Part shown: one piece after another, positions 1 through 5,517 of the stretch
How the letters are laid out: every line of letters begins with the position of its first letter
How positions within the stretch are numbered: the first letter of the stretch is position 1
Assembly: GCA_019421315.1 (NCBI GenBank)
Contig: JAHZFN010000264.1
Location: forward strand, 1 to 6,650
DNA from: Peptococcaceae bacterium
GTDB lineage: Bacteria; Bacillota; Dehalobacteriia; UBA4068; UBA4997
Direction of reading: 5' to 3'
DNA: 6,650 bases
Made by a program: the position numbers and the translations under genes
The notes under the pieces: model-generated
What the model saw: the letters and a program-made list of their open reading frames with translations, nothing else
What the model was told of the DNA's origin: nothing
The model's database searches: none

Positions 1-1
1 T

Positions 2-1114
2 ATGGCAGGGGCGGCAGTTGCGCCTGCGTTGGGAGTTATTAAAGAATATTTTGCGGACGATAATCAGCTTTTTGTACAAATGATTATCAGTATACCTGCG
101 GTTTTTATTGTTATAACCAATTTGCTTTTTCCAAAGCTTTGTAAAGTGTTTTGCTCCAAAACCTTGGTTTTGATTGGTTTGCTGCTTTATACGTTCGGCG
201 GTTGTCTGGCGGGTGTTTTTAACAATATAGCTTTGGTTCTTGCGGCTCGTGCGTTGGTCGGAGTTGGTGTCGGTATTATTATGCCGCTTTCGACGGGGCT
301 TTTGAGCTTTTATTATCCGCCCGAAGAACAGGCAAAATTAATGGGATATTCCTCCGCCATGAATCAGATGGGCGGCGTTGTCGCAACCTTGCTTTCTGGC
401 ATATTGGCAGGGATAAGCTGGCGTGCAGCCTTTCTCGTTTATTTGCTGGGACTTTTCAGCATTGTTCTGTGTTTTATATTTTTGCCCAACGACCAAATAT
501 CCTGCCCGCAACCTTTTTCAGAAAAGAAAAAAGCAAAAGGAGGTGTTTTCAAAAACAATTATTATTTTGTTCTCGCCATGTTTCTGCTGATGACCACATT
601 TTTTATTTACCCTGCTAATTTTGCTATGCAGGTGCAGGCGGACGGTTTAATTCCTCAGAAATATGTGGCTGTTATCATGGCAGGGATGGATTTGATTGCC
701 TTTTTCGGCGGTTTGCTTTTTGTTTCTGCCAAAAGGCTGTTTAAAAACTATACAAAATTTTTGGCGCCTGTTTTGTTTTTGGCAGGCTATCTGCTTTTGG
801 CGGTAGTCGGCGGCCGGTTCGGAACCTTGCTCGGTTCCGCCTGCATAGGTTTTGCCAACGGCGCAGGTATTCCTTTCATTATTTCAACGGCGTCCCAAAG
901 AGCGGGCAAGGACGCCGTTACAACAGTTATGCCTTTGATTTCGGCGGCGCTTTATTTGGCGCAGTTTGTTTGTCCTTTTATCATGTCGGCTGTTGGCGGC
1001 GTTTGCGGCGGCGTCAGTCATCTGCCGTATTGGACGGCGACGGCTTTTGCGGTTCTTTTTGCAGTATGCTCGGCGTTAATCCCCAATGACGAAAGCAAAA
1101 AGCCTGTATTTTAG
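2..1114 (+). CDS. Major facilitator superfamily (MFS) transporter, 5'-truncated by window edge
   Basis: The reading frame is open to the left edge, and the ATG at position 2 is probably internal. The visible protein begins near the end of what should be membrane helix 1, so about 20-30 residues are missing. The 370 visible residues show about eleven further hydrophobic helices: roughly residues 24-44, 55-75, 78-98, 115-137, 140-161, then a basic cytoplasmic loop 162-184 rich in Lys, and 186-207, 221-241, 252-270, 273-293, 306-331 and 342-360. This is the 6+6 layout of a 12-helix MFS carrier in the inner membrane. Helix 4 carries an Arg (R83) followed by a glycine-rich run (ALVGVGVGIIMP), resembling the motif of proton-coupled drug or metabolite exporters. 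The loop 2-3 motif is degenerate (FPKLCKVFCSK). The substrate cannot be inferred. No hairpin terminator follows the stop. The family call is solid; efflux is a guess. Confidence 0.85.
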   Translation: MAGAAVAPALGVIKEYFADDNQLFVQMIISIPAVFIVITNLLFPKLCKVFCSKTLVLIGLLLYTFGGCLAGVFNNIALVLAARALVGVGVGIIMPLSTGLLSFYYPPEEQAKLMGYSSAMNQMGGVVATLLSGILAGISWRAAFLVYLLGLFSIVLCFIFLPNDQISCPQPFSEKKKAKGGVFKNNYYFVLAMFLLMTTFFIYPANFAMQVQADGLIPQKYVAVIMAGMDLIAFFGGLLFVSAKRLFKNYTKFLAPVLFLAGYLLLAVVGGRFGTLLGSACIGFANGAGIPFIISTASQRAGKDAVTTVMPLISAALYLAQFVCPFIMSAVGGVCGGVSHLPYWTATAFAVLFAVCSALIPNDESKKPVF

Positions 1115-1182
1115 TGAAAACCAACATAATAAAAAACAATTAAAATATCTTCTGAATTGCCGAATAACCTGCTGTAAAAGTC

Positions 1183-1211
1183 TTGCAATCGCACTGATTT
1201 TATGCTATACT
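1183..1211 (+). promoter_or_regulatory. Sigma-A type promoter of rplS
   Basis: A TTGCAA -35 box (1183-1188) and a TATACT -10 box (1206-1211) are separated by 17 bp, with an extended -10 TG at 1203-1204. Predicted transcription starts near 1217-1218, giving a leader of about 83 nt before rplS. It lies about 70 bp after the MFS stop, so rplS is transcribed independently of the transporter. Confidence 0.8.
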
Positions 1212-1230
1212 TATCAAGTATGATATTACA

Positions 1231-1280
1231 CGGGTGGTCCGCTGTCATCGTGCAGGTGGGTGATAAGAACATTCGGGATT
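1231..1280 (+). promoter_or_regulatory. Structured rplS leader, candidate L19 autoregulatory element
   Basis: The rplS 5' leader can fold into a compact element. TCCG (1238-1241) pairs with CGGG (1274-1277), and directly inside it CTGT (1242-1245) pairs with GCAG (1252-1255), with an asymmetric 3' strand 1256-1273. An alternative pairing, TCATC (1245-1249) with GGTGA (1259-1263), would exclude the inner hairpin. Rfam describes an L19 leader in rplS 5' UTRs of low-GC Gram-positive bacteria, where L19 is thought to repress its own synthesis. The location fits, but I am matching position and fold from memory rather than by a covariance model. Confidence 0.5.
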
Positions 1281-1285
1281 TATTT

Positions 1286-1293
1286 AAAGGAGG
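1286..1293 (+). promoter_or_regulatory. Ribosome binding site that sets the rplS start
   Basis: AAAGGAGG lies 7 nt before ATG 1301. This fixes the L19 start at 1301 rather than at upstream in-frame ATGs (1202 and 1220), which fall at or near the transcription start, lack a ribosome binding site, and would add residues not found in L19. Confidence 0.9.
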
Positions 1294-1300
1294 ACAAAAA

Positions 1301-1642
1301 ATGAACCTGATTGAAGCTTTAGAAAAAGAACAACTCCGTGATGACATTCCTCAGTTCCGCCCCGGCGATACTTTGAGACTGGACGTTAAGGTTGTTGAAG
1401 GCAGCAAAGAAAGAATTCAGCAATTTGAAGGTGTTTGCATCAGAAGACAAAACAGCGGTATCCGCGAAACCTTCACTTTGCGCCGTATGAGTTACGGTGT
1501 TGGCGTGGAAAGAACTTTCCCCGTTCATTCTCCCAAACTCGCTAAAATTCAGGTTGTTCGCCGCGGTAAAGTTCGCAGAGCCAAATTGTATTATCTGCGT
1601 GAAAGAACCGGTAAAGCAGCCAGAATTAAAGAAATCAGATAG
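1301..1642 (+). CDS. rplS: 50S ribosomal protein L19
   Basis: This 113-residue basic protein matches the usual L19 length of about 115. Recognisable conserved blocks are the N-terminal NLIEALEKEQLRDDIPQF helix, the RPGDTLRLDVKVVEG strand region, the ERIQQFEGVCI segment, the SGIRETFTLRR stretch, GVGVERTFPVHSP, and the basic C-terminal RRGKVRRAKLYYLRER block. L19 sits at the 30S-50S interface of the ribosome and contacts 16S and 23S rRNA. In many bacteria rplS ends a rpsP-rimM-trmD operon, but here the gene stands alone between a transporter and the T-box leader, with its own promoter, leader and terminator. The family assignment is essentially certain. Confidence 0.98.
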   Translation: MNLIEALEKEQLRDDIPQFRPGDTLRLDVKVVEGSKERIQQFEGVCIRRQNSGIRETFTLRRMSYGVGVERTFPVHSPKLAKIQVVRRGKVRRAKLYYLRERTGKAARIKEIR

Positions 1643-1651
1643 TTTATTTTG

Positions 1652-1690
1652 CAGGTGGGCGTTTTTGCCCACCTGTTTTCCGTTTTATTA
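1652..1690 (+). terminator. Rho-independent terminator of rplS
   Basis: A perfect 9-bp stem, CAGGTGGGC (1652-1660) with GCCCACCTG (1667-1675), closes a 6-nt GTTTTT loop and is followed by an interrupted T tract (TTTTCCGTTTTATT). It starts 10 nt after the rplS stop, closing the single-gene unit. Confidence 0.92.
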
Positions 1691-1713
1691 TGGTTTGTTG
1701 TTGTTGGTTTTCG

Positions 1714-1743
1714 TTGACAAAGCAGGCGTTTGTTTGCTATAAT
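1714..1743 (+). promoter_or_regulatory. Consensus sigma-A promoter of the hisS-aspS operon
   Basis: A perfect TTGACA (1714-1719) and a perfect TATAAT (1738-1743) are separated by 18 bp, with an extended -10 TG at 1735-1736. Transcription probably starts at about A1749. Such a strong promoter upstream of an attenuator is typical: initiation is constitutive and control happens at the T-box terminator. Confidence 0.92.
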
Positions 1744-1748
1744 AAATT

Positions 1749-2003
1749 ATTAGAAAAAGTTTATATATTTTAAAGCTATGAAACGGGTTTTTGCCATGAC
1801 TGTGCAGCTTCAGAGAGGTTATCCGGCGGCTGTGAGATAACTGCTGCATTTGGTAAAAAGAACACCGCGGAGCAGGCATTTGCAAAGAATGCCCGGTGAA
1901 TTTGAAGAATTTGCCGTTATGTAATGAAGTGAGCCTTTCGCAGGCTTGATTAGGGTGGCACCACGGGTATAATCTCGTCCCTTTTAGGCAGGGTGCTTTT
2001 TTT
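1749..2003 (+). promoter_or_regulatory. T-box riboswitch leader of hisS-aspS, probable Asn specifier
   Basis: The conserved T-box core AGGGTGGCACCACGGG lies at 1952-1967. The antiterminator is A1 AGGG (1952-1955) with CCCT (1979-1982), a 7-nt bulge TGGCACC (1956-1962), and A2 ACGGG (1963-1967) with CTCGT (1974-1978). Stem I is built from GTTATC/GATAAC (1819-1824/1835-1840) around the distal loop CGGCGGCTGTGA, TGCAGC/GCTGCA (1803-1808/1842-1847) below a 9-nt 5' bulge, and TTTTTGCC/GGTAAAAA (1788-1795/1852-1859). Next come a GGCATT/AATGCC hairpin (1875-1893) and a Stem III hairpin AGCCT/AGGCT (1932-1946). Aligned to the B. subtilis glyQS leader from memory (GGC-A-5-nt stem-GA-GC), the 3' specifier strand reads AAC-A-CCGCG-GA-GC, placing AAC at 1861-1863. 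Bulge TGGC pairs with tRNA ending GCCA (G73), matching tRNA-Asn or tRNA-Asp but not tRNA-His. The T-box call is near certain; specifier identity is inference. Confidence 0.93.
1958..2003 (+). terminator. T-box regulated intrinsic terminator
   Basis: GCACC (1958-1962), part of the tRNA-binding bulge region, can pair with GGTGC (1992-1996), immediately followed by seven T residues (1997-2003). A smaller CCCT/AGGG pairing (1979-1982/1990-1993) is an alternative core. Either form uses strands of the antiterminator, so the two folds exclude each other, as required for T-box attenuation. The remaining 100 nt to hisS (2004-2103) contain only the hisS ribosome binding site; I see no second promoter there. 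Confidence 0.8.
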
Positions 2004-2103
2004 ATACCGCAAAACAGCTTTAGGTTCGGCAGCAGAAGTATAGGTTAATGATTCAGTAGAATAATACAAATATGTTGAGTGAAATAAAAATGAGGAGGTA
2101 AAT

Positions 2104-3366
2104 ATGGCAGTTAAAAGACCGAGAGGTACCAACGATTTTTTGCCTGAGGATACTGCGAAATGGCAATATATCGAGCAGGTAATGCGTGATTTATGCAAGG
2201 ATTACGGCTACGAAGAAATTCGCACGCCGATTTTTGAAGATACCGAGTTGTTCCAAAGAGGCGTCGGTGACACAACCGACATTGTGCAAAAAGAAATGTA
2301 CACATTTGACGATGCAGGCGGCAGAAGCATTACACTGCGCCCCGAAAACACGGCGGCGGCCGCCAGAGCCTACATCGAGGACAAGCTTTTTGCCAACACA
2401 CAGCCCACAAAGCTTTTCTATATCGGACCAATGTTCCGCTACGAAAGACCCCAGGCAGGTCGTTTTCGTCAATTCCACCAGTTCGGCGTTGAATGCTTCG
2501 GCACAAATTCCCCTGCGGCAGATGCGGAAATTATCGCTTTGGCGTGGGAGTTTTACCGCCGTCTGGGTTTGAAGGATCTGGAAGTTCATTTGAACAGCGT
2601 TGGCTGTCCCAACTGCCGTCCCGCTCACAGAAAGCAGCTTCAGGAGTTTTTGAAACCCCGTTACGATGAGCTTTGCGACACCTGCAAAGGTCGTTATGAA
2701 AAAAATCCACTGCGTATTCTGGATTGCAAAAGCCCCGTTTGTCAGGAGCTGACCAAAGGCGCACCTACAACCTTGGACTGCCTTTGCGATGACTGTAAAG
2801 AACATTTTGAAGCTGTTAAAAGCTATCTGGATGCGGCAGGTATTCCGTACACTATCGACAATCGTTTGGTAAGGGGTCTTGATTATTATACAAATACAGC
2901 CTTTGAAATTCACATGAAAGGCATCGGCGCACAAAGTGCTGTTTGCGGCGGCGGCCGTTACAACGGTTTGTTGGAAGAAATCGGTGACCGTTCCATTCCG
3001 GGTGTCGGTTATGCTTTGGGTATGGAAAGAGTGTTTAATTCTTTGAAAGCCCAGGGCATAGAAATTCCTGTTAATAATGATAAGGACGTTTTCATTGCAA
3101 CACTGGGTGAAAATGCCGGAGTTCCTGCATTTACAATTTTGAATAAGCTGCGTGAAAACGGCATTAAGGCGGAAATGGATTTGCTGGGCAGAAGTTTGAA
3201 AGCCCAGATGAAATATGCCGACAAATTTAATGTTAAATACACGATAATTTTGGGTGACGATGAAATTGCCAAGGGTGTGGCTTGTGTGCGTGATATGTCC
3301 GACAGCAGCCAAACGGAAGTTCCTTTGACAGACGTTGTTTCCGAATTGGTTAGCAAAATCAAATAA
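2104..3366 (+). CDS. hisS: Histidyl-tRNA synthetase (HisRS), class II
   Basis: HisRS charges tRNA-His with histidine in the cytoplasm as a homodimer. The 420 residues match the usual length. Visible landmarks are the N-terminal RPRGTNDFLPED (5-16), TLRPENTA (77-84), class II motif 2 around FRYERPQAGRFRQFHQFG (111-128), the histidine-specific HisA motif RGLDYYT (257-263), HisB CGGGRYNGL (281-289), and motif 3 PGVGYALGMERV (299-310). The anticodon-binding domain follows at about 328-420. The insertion between motif 2 and HisA is rich in Cys: C168, C171, C191, C194, C208, C213, C226, C228 and C231, including two CxxC pairs, so metal binding there is possible but unproven. The start is supported by GAGGAGGT at 2092-2099. 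It is first in an operon with aspS, 43 nt away, downstream of the T-box. Confidence 0.98.
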   Translation: MAVKRPRGTNDFLPEDTAKWQYIEQVMRDLCKDYGYEEIRTPIFEDTELFQRGVGDTTDIVQKEMYTFDDAGGRSITLRPENTAAAARAYIEDKLFANTQPTKLFYIGPMFRYERPQAGRFRQFHQFGVECFGTNSPAADAEIIALAWEFYRRLGLKDLEVHLNSVGCPNCRPAHRKQLQEFLKPRYDELCDTCKGRYEKNPLRILDCKSPVCQELTKGAPTTLDCLCDDCKEHFEAVKSYLDAAGIPYTIDNRLVRGLDYYTNTAFEIHMKGIGAQSAVCGGGRYNGLLEEIGDRSIPGVGYALGMERVFNSLKAQGIEIPVNNDKDVFIATLGENAGVPAFTILNKLRENGIKAEMDLLGRSLKAQMKYADKFNVKYTIILGDDEIAKGVACVRDMSDSSQTEVPLTDVVSELVSKIK

Positions 3367-3394
3367 ATTATATATAAAAAATAATATAAATTAC

Positions 3395-3400
3395 GGAGGT
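3395..3400 (+). promoter_or_regulatory. Ribosome binding site that sets the aspS start
   Basis: GGAGGT touches ATG 3401 directly, which is too close for initiation there, but lies 9 nt before the in-frame ATG 3410. The 3410 start is therefore preferred. The 3401 start would add only Met-Lys-Lys. Starts further upstream lie inside hisS and encode nothing like AspRS. Confidence 0.75.
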
Positions 3401-3409
3401 ATGAAAAAG

Positions 3410-5230
3410 ATGGCAGAAGCATTATCAGGTTTGAAAAGAACCCATATGTGCGGAGAGGTTACCATGGCTGACAACACCAAAGAAGTGGTGTTGATGGGCT
3501 GGGTACAAAGGAGACGCGACCACGGCGGTTTGATTTTCGTGGATTTAAGAGACAGATCAGGTTTGGTGCAGGTGGTTTTTGACCCTGCAAGCGGCGAAGA
3601 TGTTTTTGCCAAAGCCGAAAGAATTCGTTCCGAATACGTTATTGCCGTAACAGGTAAGGTTCGCCCCAGACCGGAAGGCACAGTAAACCCCAAAATGAAA
3701 ACAGGCGAAATCGAAGTTTACACTTCCGAAATGAAAGTTTTGAGCGAAGCTAAAACACCTCCTTTCTATGTTGAAGACGGTGTTGTTTGCGATGAGCTGG
3801 TTCGTTTGAAATATCGTTATATCGATTTGCGCCGTCCCGAAATGCAAAAATGCTTAATGCTTCGTCATAAAGTGGCTTTTGCTATGCGTGACTTTTTAAA
3901 TCAACATGGTTTCATGGAAATTGAAACACCTATGCTTGGTAAAAGCTCTCCGGAAGGCGCCAGAGATTATCTGGTTCCCAGCCGTGTTCATCCCGGTGAA
4001 TTCTACGCTTTGCCCCAAAGCCCTCAGCTTTACAAACAAATTTTGATGGCATCGGGTATGGACAGATATTTCCAGATTGCCCGTTGTTTCCGCGATGAGG
4101 ATTTGCGTGCCGACCGTCAGCCCGAATTTACTCAGCTTGACATCGAAATGTCCTTTATCGAAGAAGATACAATTCAGGATTTGATGGAAAAACTTATCCA
4201 GTACATTTTCAAACAGACAATGGATATGGATATTCCCGCTCCTTTCCCCAGAATTACTTATGAAGAAGCCATGGAAAAATACGGTTCCGACAAACCGGAT
4301 CTGCGTTTTGACATTCCTCTGGTTGATGTTGCCGATCTTGTTATCGACAGCGACTTCAAGGTTTTTGCAAATGTTGCCAAAAACGGCGGCAGAGTTAAAG
4401 GTATCAATGCCAAAGGCGGCGGCAAATATTCCCGCCGTGAAATCGACGCTTTAACAAAATATGTTGCCATTTACGGTGCCAAAGGTTTGGCTTGGATGCA
4501 ATATACCGAAGACGGTATTAAATCTTCCATTACCAAATTCTTCACAGAAGAACAGCTGAACGCTATCGGCGAAAGAATGGGCGCCGAAAAAGGCGATTTG
4601 CTGCTCTTTGTTGCCGATAAACCCAGTGTTGTTGCCGATGCTTTGGGTCATCTGCGTTGTGAAATCGCCAGAAAAGAAAATCTTATTAACCCTGAAGAAT
4701 TTAATTTCTCTTGGGTTACCGAATTCCCGCTTTTGGAATGGGATGAAGAAGAAAAACGCTATGTTGCCAAACATCATCCTTTCACTTCTCCCATGGACGA
4801 AGATTTGCAGTACATCGAATCCGATCCGGGCAAGGTTCGTGCCAAAGCTTACGATATGATTTTGAACGGTGTTGAGTTGGGCGGCGGCTCCATCCGTATC
4901 CACAGAAACGAAGTTCAAAAAGCTATGTTCAAGCTTTTGGGTATGAGCGAAGAAACCGCCAGAGCCAACTTTGGTTATCTGATGGATGCCTTTGAATACG
5001 GTGTTCCGCCGCATGGTGGTTTGGCATTTGGTTTGGACAGAATGATTATGCTGATGGCAAAACGCGACAGTATCCGTGACGTTATCGCATTCCCCAAAAC
5101 CCAAAGTGCTTCCGATATGATGACATTGGCTCCCAGCACTGTTGAAGACAAACAGCTGCGTGAGCTTTCCATCAAAACAAATGTTAAACAGAAAAAACAA
5201 GAAAAAGCGGAAAACAAAACCGATAACTAA
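3410..5230 (+). CDS. aspS: Aspartyl-tRNA synthetase, likely non-discriminating (Asp/Asn)
   Basis: This 606-residue bacterial-type AspRS has an N-terminal OB-fold anticodon-binding domain (about 1-110; WVQRRRDHGG at 31-40), a class II catalytic core with motif 1 near 167-190, motif 2 FRDEDLRADRQPEF (227-240), an inserted GAD domain (about 285-420) and motif 3 GLAFGLDRM (537-545), followed by FPKTQSA (561-567). It attaches Asp to tRNA-Asp. Two anticodon-domain positions that separate specific from relaxed AspRS in Pseudomonas aeruginosa studies (H31 and G83 there) appear here as H38 and G90, whereas E. coli has Leu and Lys. This points to a non-discriminating enzyme that also makes Asp-tRNA-Asn for GatCAB amidation. 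The C-terminus has an extra polar, Lys-rich tail (about 590-606). No terminator separates it from hisS, so they form one operon. Confidence 0.97.
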   Translation: MAEALSGLKRTHMCGEVTMADNTKEVVLMGWVQRRRDHGGLIFVDLRDRSGLVQVVFDPASGEDVFAKAERIRSEYVIAVTGKVRPRPEGTVNPKMKTGEIEVYTSEMKVLSEAKTPPFYVEDGVVCDELVRLKYRYIDLRRPEMQKCLMLRHKVAFAMRDFLNQHGFMEIETPMLGKSSPEGARDYLVPSRVHPGEFYALPQSPQLYKQILMASGMDRYFQIARCFRDEDLRADRQPEFTQLDIEMSFIEEDTIQDLMEKLIQYIFKQTMDMDIPAPFPRITYEEAMEKYGSDKPDLRFDIPLVDVADLVIDSDFKVFANVAKNGGRVKGINAKGGGKYSRREIDALTKYVAIYGAKGLAWMQYTEDGIKSSITKFFTEEQLNAIGERMGAEKGDLLLFVADKPSVVADALGHLRCEIARKENLINPEEFNFSWVTEFPLLEWDEEEKRYVAKHHPFTSPMDEDLQYIESDPGKVRAKAYDMILNGVELGGGSIRIHRNEVQKAMFKLLGMSEETARANFGYLMDAFEYGVPPHGGLAFGLDRMIMLMAKRDSIRDVIAFPKTQSASDMMTLAPSTVEDKQLRELSIKTNVKQKKQEKAENKTDN

Positions 5231-5308
5231 AGTAAAGAATAAAGTTAATAATAAGGAAAATAATGCCGAATAATTTTGCTTTATTCTGTGTATTTTGCCT
5301 TAAGTTTA

Positions 5309-5317
5309 TGATATAAT
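5309..5317 (+). promoter_or_regulatory. Extended -10 promoter of the 6S RNA gene
   Basis: TATAAT (5312-5317) is preceded by TG at 5309-5310, forming an extended -10. At 16-18 bp spacing the -35 region is weak (TGTATT at 5289-5294), consistent with an extended -10 promoter. Predicted transcription starts at about A5324 or G5325, exactly at the 5' strand of the 6S closing helix. Confidence 0.75.
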
Positions 5318-5323
5318 AATATT

Positions 5324-5500
5324 AGCCCTTGATGTGAGGGGTATCGAGCAGTTTTGAGCCAACACCTTTTATAAGGGAATCCATATAGAGCAGCGGACGC
5401 AATGCCTCGATTTCGGTGGACTGCGAAAACTGTTCTGAGGATACCCACCTGCAATTGCAGGTTCAAAACCTTCGGTTCCCCGCATCTTAGGGCATTTTTT
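5324..5500 (+). ncRNA. ssrS: 6S RNA (regulator of housekeeping RNA polymerase)
   Basis: 6S RNA mimics an open promoter and binds the housekeeping RNA polymerase holoenzyme. This ~177-nt non-coding stretch has the size and rod-like plan of 6S. The closing helix is GCCCT (5325-5329) with AGGGC (5489-5493), then GATGTG (5331-5336) with CGCATC (5481-5486), with an adjacent GGG/CCC extension. The long internal arm pairs AGCAGTTTT (5347-5355) with AAAACTGTT (5426-5434). The 3' side of the central region holds the small hairpin ACCTGC-AATT-GCAGGT (5447-5462). E. coli 6S, from memory, has the same order: GATGT in the 5' closing strand, GAGCC in the 5' bubble, AAAACTG then an ACCTTGAA hairpin on the 3' side, and GGCATCT. 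A T7 run (5495-5501) follows the closing helix. As I recall, B. subtilis 6S-1 (bsrA) also sits next to aspS, which supports the call. tmRNA, SRP RNA and RNase P RNA signatures are absent. Confidence 0.85.
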
Positions 5501-5501
5501 T
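5489..5501 (+). terminator. 3' end of 6S RNA: closing helix plus T-run
   Basis: The closing-helix strand AGGGC (5489-5493) is followed by A and seven T residues (5495-5501). The 6S closing helix itself would act as the terminator stem. The last T of the run is immediately followed by the pyrF ribosome binding site, so termination here would also decide pyrF expression if pyrF has no other promoter. Confidence 0.65.
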
Positions 5502-5507
5502 AGGAGG
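5502..5507 (+). promoter_or_regulatory. Ribosome binding site of pyrF
   Basis: AGGAGG directly follows the 6S T-run and lies 10 nt before ATG 5518. The spacing is slightly long but acceptable, and no other in-frame start gives a better fit to the protein family. Confidence 0.8.
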
Positions 5508-5517
5508 ATTTATTTTC

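Noticed and set aside
1202..1300. N-terminal extension of L19 from an in-frame ATG at 1202
   Set aside because: This ATG overlaps the region between the -35 and -10 boxes, upstream of the predicted transcription start. The extension is unlike L19, and a strong ribosome binding site points to ATG 1301.
1798..1800. GAC triplet at 1798-1800 as an Asp specifier for the T-box
   Set aside because: It lies on the 5' strand of Stem I, in the internal loop between two helices, whereas T-box specifiers sit on the 3' strand. It remains the fallback if the fold is wrong.
1864..1866. ACC (Thr) as the T-box specifier
   Set aside because: It fits a GAA-N-specifier spacing, but its last two bases would pair with CGG (1784-1786), it has no link to hisS-aspS, and Bacillota tRNA-Thr as I recall has U73, which would need TGGA rather than TGGC.
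2004..2103. Second promoter or small gene between the T-box terminator and hisS
   Set aside because: No paired -35/-10 elements at usable spacing and no open frame with a ribosome binding site were seen.
2191..3312. Long minus-strand open frame (about 373 codons) opposite hisS
   Set aside because: It is fully antisense to a certain gene, its translation shows no family resemblance, and no ribosome binding site or promoter was seen. It is a by-product of hisS codon usage.
4451..5200. Long minus-strand open frame (about 249 codons) opposite aspS
   Set aside because: It is antisense to aspS, Phe-rich from mirrored GAA and AAA codons, and without a recognisable domain.
5281..5466. Short minus-strand open frame (about 61 codons) over the 6S region
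   Set aside because: It overlaps a strongly structured RNA with its own + strand promoter, and has no ribosome binding site or family resemblance.
5324..5500. Alternative identities for the structured RNA: SRP RNA, tmRNA, RNase P RNA or a PyrR attenuator for pyrF
   Set aside because: There is no SRP helix 8 signature, no tRNA-like CCA end or tag reading frame, no conserved RNase P core, and no PyrR-binding consensus. Size, closing helix and neighbours fit 6S better.
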